From Suillus spraguei (Eukaryota > Basidiomycota > Agaricomycetes > Boletales > Suillaceae), in NCBI GenBank assembly GCA_016800925.1, contig JABCPU010000847.1:1-23944 (forward strand): 23,944 nucleotides of DNA, written 5' to 3'. The notes below the pieces were generated by a model. That model searched no databases, was not told the DNA's origin, and worked only from the letters and a program-made list of their open reading frames with translations. Shown here piece after piece: positions 18,715 to 23,944 of this stretch. The translations under genes were made by a program, and so were the position numbers. Each line of letters opens with the position of its first letter. Position 1 is the first letter of the stretch.

Positions 18715-19817
18715 TCAGTCAGCGGCAAGTTCAAGCTTGATCTTCGCGATAGCTTCTGCAGGGTTAAGGCCCTTGGGGCAGGTACGTGCGCCTTAAGTGA
18801 ATAATGAATGTGAGATACATAACATAAAGTGACTGAAATAACATACAATTAAAAATCGTGTGGCAACGGTACATGCTCATCTCGTTCTGGAGTTGCTCCT
18901 TTCTCTGGGAGCCATATGAATCCTGTAATCAAAGATACGAATAAAGTTTCATGACATATCTCACGAAGGAACACCACGTACACGAGAGTCAGCGATCCAG
19001 CGGTATGCTTGCATCAATGTTGCAGGACCCAAGTATTCATCCTGGTTCCACCAATACGACGGACAACTTGTCGAGCAGCATGCGCATAGAATACACTCGT
19101 ACAAACCATCGAGTTTTTTGCGGTCATCCTGCGTTTGTAAGAACTCGCCCTGCTCGGGTAAGTTATCGTTCTGGAGGTAGGGCTTAATGGACTTGTACTG
19201 CTTGTAGAAGAGCGTCAGGTCGGGAACCAGGTCTTTCACGATATACACTGTGAAGCAAAGATATTAAGTCATGCGACGGGAATTTAAAATATCAAAGCGA
19301 GGAACGTACTGTGAGGAAGAGATAAATCTTGGAATTCTTGCTCGGGTTTCTGTCTATGCGACAGAGACAGGCGAGGGTATTTTGACCATCGATATTCATC
19401 GCGCAAGAACCACAGATACCCTCTCTGCAGGAACGACGGAAGGTGAGTGTGGGGTCGACTTCATTCTTGATTTTGATGAGTGCGTCAAGGATCTGTTGGA
19501 AACGAAGGAAAAAGGCAAGTTCAAATGTCATATGGACAATTATGCAAGCAAGAACGTACCATTGGCCCGGTTTGATTGAGATCAATGGTGTAGGACTGTA
19601 AAGTAGGTTTCTTGGCTGGTTCGTCTGGGGTTCTGTAACATGCACATCGTCAGCTCACCATACTTCGATACGTTATGCTTATGCTCACCCAGCGATATAT
19701 CTTGAATTCCTTGTATAGAGGTTTCTCAAGAGTAGCATAGAATCTTGCTGGCGACGAGGTGAACGAACGCATGCAGGAACGCAGCGCGCTGGCGCTGGCG
19801 GTCTTTGCAACCTGCAT
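18715..19817 (-). CDS. SDHB: Succinate dehydrogenase iron-sulfur subunit (complex II), two single-base indels
   Basis: Six exons: 19817-19689, 19632-19560, 19492-19310, 19247-18982, 18922-18847, 18791-18715. The N-terminus [20 protein letters not shown] is a mitochondrial presequence (Arg/Ser/Ala-rich, no acids). Then come [26 protein letters not shown], the [2Fe-2S] ligands in [18 protein letters not shown] with LAC, and [11 protein letters not shown]. The cysteines of the [4Fe-4S] and [3Fe-4S] clusters lie in [17 protein letters not shown] and [18 protein letters not shown]; the C-terminus is IKLELAAD. The protein carries electrons from SDHA flavin to ubiquinone in the inner mitochondrial membrane. 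Restoring frame gives about 267 aa, normal for the family. As written, an extra A (plus-strand T at 19626) breaks the NPDEP segment at the start of exon 2, and a missing base near 19321 breaks KIYPLPH at the end of exon 3. Sequence error is likely if this is the only copy. Confidence 0.93.
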
Positions 19818-20850
19818 GACTGTGAGTTGTGGAGGAAGGCCGGGAGAAAGATCCCAAGGTCGCGTGAATTCGGAATGGACGGCTCGCTTTGCCGGGAGTC
19901 GGCCTGCGCCTTTCAAGCTCCGACGGGTAGCAGCCAATCGTCGATGCGCTATTACTGACAACGCTCTAAATCCGACCCAAACACTTCGTTCTGAATCTCT
20001 AGTTCGCACAACCTTGGATGTATTGCACAATATTACACGCGCTGAATACGTGTTCTCGACAGGTCTGTGCCATCTCTTAGAATTCGAAGCAAGCAGAGGA
20101 TCATGCCCTTGAGAGAGAGCTCATTAACCCAGCCCCGGGACTATTGCGCTACACACTGCACACGTGTCTCTCCACAGATCTTATGGCTCGACAATATCGA
20201 GCTCGCCGCGAGTGCATACGACAGGACTGAGTGTCATTTGAATCATTGTCACCATTGAAGGTTGTGACATCATCCAAATAACTTGATCTCACGGCATACA
20301 GGGATTGGGGAAGATTGCTGTTGTGTGTTGTGACCACTGACTTCGCGTTATATACGTGGAACAGCCTATCATTGTATCTCTGATGATTATACAAGTAGTA
20401 TCATCATAATATAGGACAAGACAGTGATCACACGAACGCGGGATATAAGTGAGGCGGAATGCAAGGCACTTGAAGTGTGCACTGAGACTGTTATGATTTA
20501 TGATACAGATGTTTTACTAGTGAACGCATGTTGAGGTTCTTCTCTTCATCACTATAGTAGTGTGCAAGGTATATTGAGGACATCTCAGATTGAAGGTCCA
20601 CAAAAAAATGCCAGAAACGCACAACAGGCCAAAACCAGTCCATAGGTAGACCAATAGGGCTCTGGAGGCGGGGGAGGGGATTACTGGTGTCGCTATATCG
20701 GTGTTGCGGATTGCTAAGGTTTTCTAGCTCAGAATGTAATCGGGACCGCTACGAGGACCTAAGGTAAGTCCAATGTAAATGCCGTTGAAACAAATGATCA
20801 CCTCTCTACATAGGGAAGTTATTTAGGAAAATATTCGTTAACTTAGTGAC
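19818..20850. other. SDHB upstream region and intergenic DNA
   Basis: The first few hundred bases should hold the SDHB promoter and 5' leader. No other gene, RNA or clear repeat was found up to the end of the RING relic at 20851. Open frames here are short and lack sensible composition. Confidence 0.4.
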
Positions 20851-21555
20851 TCACACAGCATGTTCATTCTCTATTTCTGGAATCCTCGAAAGCAGACTTT
20901 CTTTCACTGCCCGAGATGTTTTGGAGTCGTGGTCTGCATTTCGCTTGTTGTTCCGAAGTTGGCTTCGCAGACGGCGATATTCTGCTTTTTCACGCTCGCT
21001 CTGATCTTGAAGAGCTTCATGTCGCTAAAGGGAAGTCACAGCAGCTCGAAGAGCCATATGCTAAAAAATATGAGAAATTAGGAAAGAATCGAATTGGCAG
21101 CAAGGACCGATACAGGACGCACAGAATTAGGGATATCCGGCTGAGACTGCAACCATTCCTGCACTTCAATAACTACTTCAACAACATCTGCCTCGGGGGT
21201 GTCTTCACACGAGACCAGAGCTATCCGCTGGAGGAGACTGGCATGAGCATCGATAGCATTCCGTTCAGCATTATCTAGTTCGGGTGGATTCGCAAGGTAA
21301 AGCTTCTTGGCACGATATGACTGGAAAGGTTTTCGATAAGTGGACATGCACTTGGTGATAAGGAGTGAAGGCACCTGGGATTTAAGAGTCGGATATGAGA
21401 TGAATATCGGTGGCTACAAGCTGGCCGGGAGTATGAACGCACGTGAGACAGAAGATGTGACCATCGATTGCATGTGGAGAATTAGCAGGTTCTGAAGAGA
21501 TAGAGTAGGAATCGAGGCAGACGTCACAACAACTTGCAGGATGGACAACAAGCAT
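20851..21555 (-). pseudogene. RING-finger protein of a mushroom family, zinc ligands lost
   Basis: From ATG 21555 the minus strand reads MLVVHPASCCDVCLDSY, SPHAIDGHIFCLTC. An intron at 21375-21442 (GTGCGT..CCCAG) joins in phase to LHSLSPSACPL, and after a one-base shift RKPFQSYRAKKLYLANPPEL, ASLLQRIALVSCEDTPEAD, VVEVVIEVQEWLQSQP. A last exon after CCCTTTAG encodes a coiled coil, RHEALQDQSEREKAEYRRL, and ends IPEIENEHAV at TGA 20851-20853. The order (CxxC, CGHxFC, CPLC, then KLHVD-like and helical parts) fits a RING-type E3 ligase family recalled from Agaricomycetes. Two ligands are missing: the Cys of 'CGH' (codon deleted, DGH) and the last Cys of CPLC (CPL followed by a frameshift). Ubiquitin ligase activity is therefore not expected. 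The C-terminal intron boundaries are uncertain. Confidence 0.62.
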
Positions 21556-21913
21556 ACTTAGTTCGTACAAAGTTTGTCTACCACATGTCTATGAGGACGA
21601 TGTCAACGTGCACATGCCACACTACAATAATGCAATACTTACACTGCTATGATCGTAACGATGCTCACGCCCGACTCCAGGTCCCACTGCAATAGCAGAA
21701 CGCTCACCAAATGGTTTATCGAAGGACAAACTCAAACTTCCCATGTAGGCCCGGAAACAAATCACAACAACATCCCAATTGTCAGCTTTGCTGACTGGCA
21801 CACTGGTAGCTATGGGCACGGCGGTACAAACGAGGCATTAAATAATTGAATTATACGAACGTTTGGGTTAGGGGTTAAGCCAAAGAAGGCGCCTTAGTTA
21901 CTTATCTCTTACT
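21556..21913. other. Divergent intergenic region
   Basis: Lies between the RING relic (-) and the candidate gene starting at 21914 (+), so it probably carries both upstream regions. No gene was recognised. The sequence TTTGGGTTAGGGGTTAAGCC at about 21863-21882 contains one TTAGGG and is not a telomeric array. Confidence 0.35.
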
Positions 21914-22340
21914 ATGCACGGACCTCCAGTTGAACATGCCGACGATCCAGAAACCGCGCTGGTTCATCGCCAATTCAATTCCAAGCTATATACGCAACCA
22001 ATCATAGAATTCTCGCACATTCCGTTAGTGAAGGTATTTTTTTACGTTTGACAAATCCCTTCTCCGCAGCGACTCGAAACTGTAAAAGAATGCCAGTGGG
22101 CATTGCGCTCGAGCGTTCAGAGCGCGATTGTTCCCCAGCGAGTACTTGGTGTGCTTAATGCCGCTGGGTCACTATGGTGATTCTTTCTCCATCTTACCAA
22201 ATACTCTCTCATCGCAGTATCACGCTGAAGGCTGATATATCATTCGCACCTGAAAGCGGGACCTATTTATGCTGTGACGCTGTATCGTATTCGTTTTGCG
22301 ACCTCAGGTTGAATCTACAGTTACATCTGTGGAACTTTTT
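21914..22340 (+). CDS. Unrecognised spliced gene, at least three exons
   Basis: ATG 21914 opens an exon reading MHGPPVEHADDPETALVHRQ and IIEFSHIPLVK to 22033. A 36-bp intron (22034-22069, GTATTT..GTTTGAC..CCGCAG) joins in phase to RLETVKECQWALRSSVQSAI and VPQRVLGVLNAAGSL (22070-22176). A 41-bp intron (22177-22217) then leads in phase to ITLKADISFAPESGTYLCCD and a stop near 22338-22340. A later block after TTTTCAG at about 22363 reads VTLRDLDFVRDQARWLQGAK and YGKFRFGYL and may be another exon of the same gene. Two in-phase junctions support a real gene. I do not recognise the family, and the 3' end is uncertain. Confidence 0.42.
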
Positions 22341-22528
22341 CTAAGTGACTAGACTCCCTTTTCAGTGACTCTCCGAGATCTTGATTTCGTTAGGGATCAA
22401 GCAAGATGGTTACAAGGTGCCAAGGAGTACGGCAAATTTAGGTTCGGGTATTTGTAGAGATGGTACAATCCTTGGGGTGAAGATATCTTGGTTGGCGCAA
22501 GCTATCGAACAGACCATGTGAGTATTTT

Positions 22529-23617
22529 TTAAAAGTTATCGACATCCTTGCTAACCCATTGTATCGCCAATTCCACAATCTTCCGGAGCGAGTTAAGTGC
22601 TTCTGAATCTTTAACAGAAGTGCAGTCCACTTTGATGCGGTAAATGTTTGATCCATAGTATGTGTATTCACCCTCAACGTCCTTGGTGACAATTACAAAT
22701 TGCCATGTGTGTCCGTCTGTCACACAGAAACGGACTGTGTCTCGCCTGGAGTGCGTAGTAAGCAGTGCGATCTCATTAAAAAATTTCACACTTTGAAAGA
22801 TCCATCAATGCCAACGCTTGACCGACAACCTCCGGCTTATGCAGATTCCAGTCGATTGCACGGATGACAAAGAAAATTTGGTTGGTTGTCACGGTTGCAG
22901 CTACCTGACAAACATGCGTTTCGAGCAATCTCGCTGTAACAGACACCAAGTAAATATGAGCCACTGTGCAGCAGATAAGAAACGAACGTTGGAGATCTGC
23001 ATCAACTTGAGCAATACCTTCAACATCTCCAGTCAGCAATACCTCGTACGTCGACTTGGGATGGCGGAACGGAGGTGATATTGGCAGCGTTATTTGAGGA
23101 AACATGACCACATCGCAATCTTCTTCCGAATGGGAGTAACACCATAGCGCGTTGTGGTTTCTACCACTGTGACGTTTGGCGGCAATTTTGGCAATTGACA
23201 TGAGAATAGGATCGATGATTTTTTCACCTTGATCCTTTTCCGAATACTCAATAACCCCCCAAATAATCAGGGCTGCACTCACTCTTACGTTGGTGTAGCG
23301 AAAGATATCCTTGATTCGGATATGAAGAGAAGTAAGCTCATTTTTGATACTTCGATCTTTAGTAGACAATAATTCTTGGAAGGCTTCAGGATAGAAACAC
23401 AAATGTCCCTTGGAAACTTGAATGCCTATATTTTTGAGGTCTGTCCAGGTCATGGATGCGAAATCAATGAACTATTGAGTTTATATGAGCTTAGAACACT
23501 GTGGAGGACAATAATATGCACCTTTCTTGGGGCTTGCCTTGGCTCGTCACTTCCCCTCTCCACTGGTGCCTCCATATCTCTTCCCACCCCTTTAATATCA
23601 TTGGATTCATCAGCCAT
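22529..23617 (-). pseudogene. PD-(D/E)XK nuclease-like protein of the mushroom type, one frameshift
   Basis: ATG 23617 starts MADESNDIKGVGRDMEAPVE to 23522. A 50-bp intron (23472-23521, GTGCAT..CAATAG) joins in phase to FIDFASMTWTDLKNIGIQV, then FYPEAFQELLSTKDRSIKNE, VSAALIIWGVIEYSEKDQGE, YEVLLTGDVEGIAQVDADLQ and FFVIRAIDWNLHKPEVVGQA. A one-base shift near 22795 then leads to VKFFNEIALLTTHSRRDTV, VTDGHTWQFVIVTKDVEG and a stop at 22529-22531. The layout (an L-x-G-D/T-V strand, F-x-V-x-E-A-K strand and helix, then 'TDG-x-x-W-x-F') resembles restriction-nuclease-like folds in many Agaricomycete hypothetical and Crinkler-type proteins. Here the expected E-A-K reads R-A-I, so catalysis is doubtful. 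The LICCTVAHIYLVSVTA stretch looks unlike its surroundings and could hide an unremoved intron. Family placement is inference. Confidence 0.5.
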
Positions 23618-23734
23618 TGCTACCTGCTTTAATGCGAGATTGGTGTTGAGATTAGTAGACAGGGTACTATGAACTCCCCTTGAATCAAGTGAATCAATTG
23701 GGGAGCAGTGGCACGGAGCTCAGAGAGGCCCCTA

Positions 23735-23895
23735 TTTAGTGCTGCCGTGGTCCAGTTCGGTCTGGTTCAGAAGGTGGGCAAGAACCGAGAACCGAACCAT
23801 GGTCCGGTTCTTCGAATGGACCATTGAGAACCGTTCTCAGTGGTCCAGTTCGGGTTTTTTCTGGTGCGAACGCGAACCGAACCGTAAATTTTCCC
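23735..23895. repeat. GAACCG-rich inverted-repeat cluster
   Basis: The motif GAACCG, its complement CGGTTC and near variants (CCAGTTCGG, GAACCGAACC, GGTCCGGTTC, GAGAACCGTTCTC) recur in both orientations within about 160 bp, giving nested short palindromes such as GAACCATGGTCCGGTTC and GAGAACCGTTCTC. No protein reading is convincing. It is probably a simple satellite-like element of fungal intergenic DNA and could fold into hairpins. Confidence 0.65.
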
Positions 23896-23944
23896 AGCGC
23901 AAACTTCGACGTCTCAACCATCTCAGAGTGAGTGACACATTTCT

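Noticed and set aside
21862..21885. Telomere-like TTAGGG
   Set aside because: Only one copy with degenerate neighbours; not an array.
23736..23921. Minus-strand open frame at the right end
   Set aside because: It is a by-product of the GAACCG-rich repeat; the amino acids are low complexity (R/T/P/G) with no start context.
1..23944. CRISPR arrays, bacterial operons or ribosome binding sites
   Set aside because: No regularly spaced repeats were seen, and the genes are clearly spliced and eukaryotic.

Overview
This window looks like nuclear DNA of a filamentous basidiomycete, most likely an Agaricomycete. Genes lie on both strands and are split by introns of about 35-75 bp with GT..AG ends and CTAAC/CTGAC-like branch sites. 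The protein families also fit: two HET-domain genes, CHAT-like relics, a WD40-HET fusion, a degenerate RING protein, and intron-rich profilin and succinate dehydrogenase subunit B. The family assignments come from recalled motifs; no database search was possible.

Layout, left to right. 0.2-0.5 kb: relic of a CHAT-type protein. 0.53-0.86 kb: a repeat whose inverted copy is at 8.55-8.87 kb. 1.5-2.7 kb (-): relic resembling the DNA-binding N-terminus of MULE-type transposases. 3.6-4.75 kb (-): unrecognised coiled-coil gene with an in-frame stop. 4.9-5.34 kb (-): small unrecognised two-exon gene. 5.72-7.29 kb (+): HET-domain gene broken by a TGA and a frameshift. 7.67-8.23 kb (+): intact four-exon profilin. 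9.70-12.36 kb (+): six WD40 repeats joined to a HET domain. 12.5-12.8 kb (-): second CHAT relic. 13.0-14.4 kb: remains of unrecognised genes. 14.86-16.32 kb (+): apparently intact Ser/Thr protein kinase. 16.5-18.0 kb: second copy of the sequence upstream of the kinase, a kinase C-lobe fragment, and a PIF1-type helicase fragment. 18.7-19.8 kb (-): six-exon SDHB with two single-base indels. 20.85-21.56 kb (-): RING-finger relic. 21.9-22.3 kb (+): unrecognised spliced gene. 22.5-23.6 kb (-): a protein resembling the PD-(D/E)XK nuclease-like proteins of mushrooms. The right end holds a GAACCG-rich inverted-repeat cluster.

Two conserved housekeeping genes (profilin for actin dynamics, SDHB for respiratory complex II) sit in a fast-changing neighbourhood of HET, CHAT, WD40 and kinase genes and transposon debris. 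HET, CHAT and WD40 modules recur in fungal self/non-self recognition and programmed cell death. The most interesting candidate is the WD40-HET protein: its domain order is the reverse of the known HET-NACHT-WD40 architecture, it has no visible NACHT, and its linker intron offers three closely spaced acceptors that lead to three reading frames.

Many genes carry single-base frameshifts, including SDHB, which is normally essential. Residual sequencing or assembly error is therefore a serious alternative to true pseudogenisation throughout.
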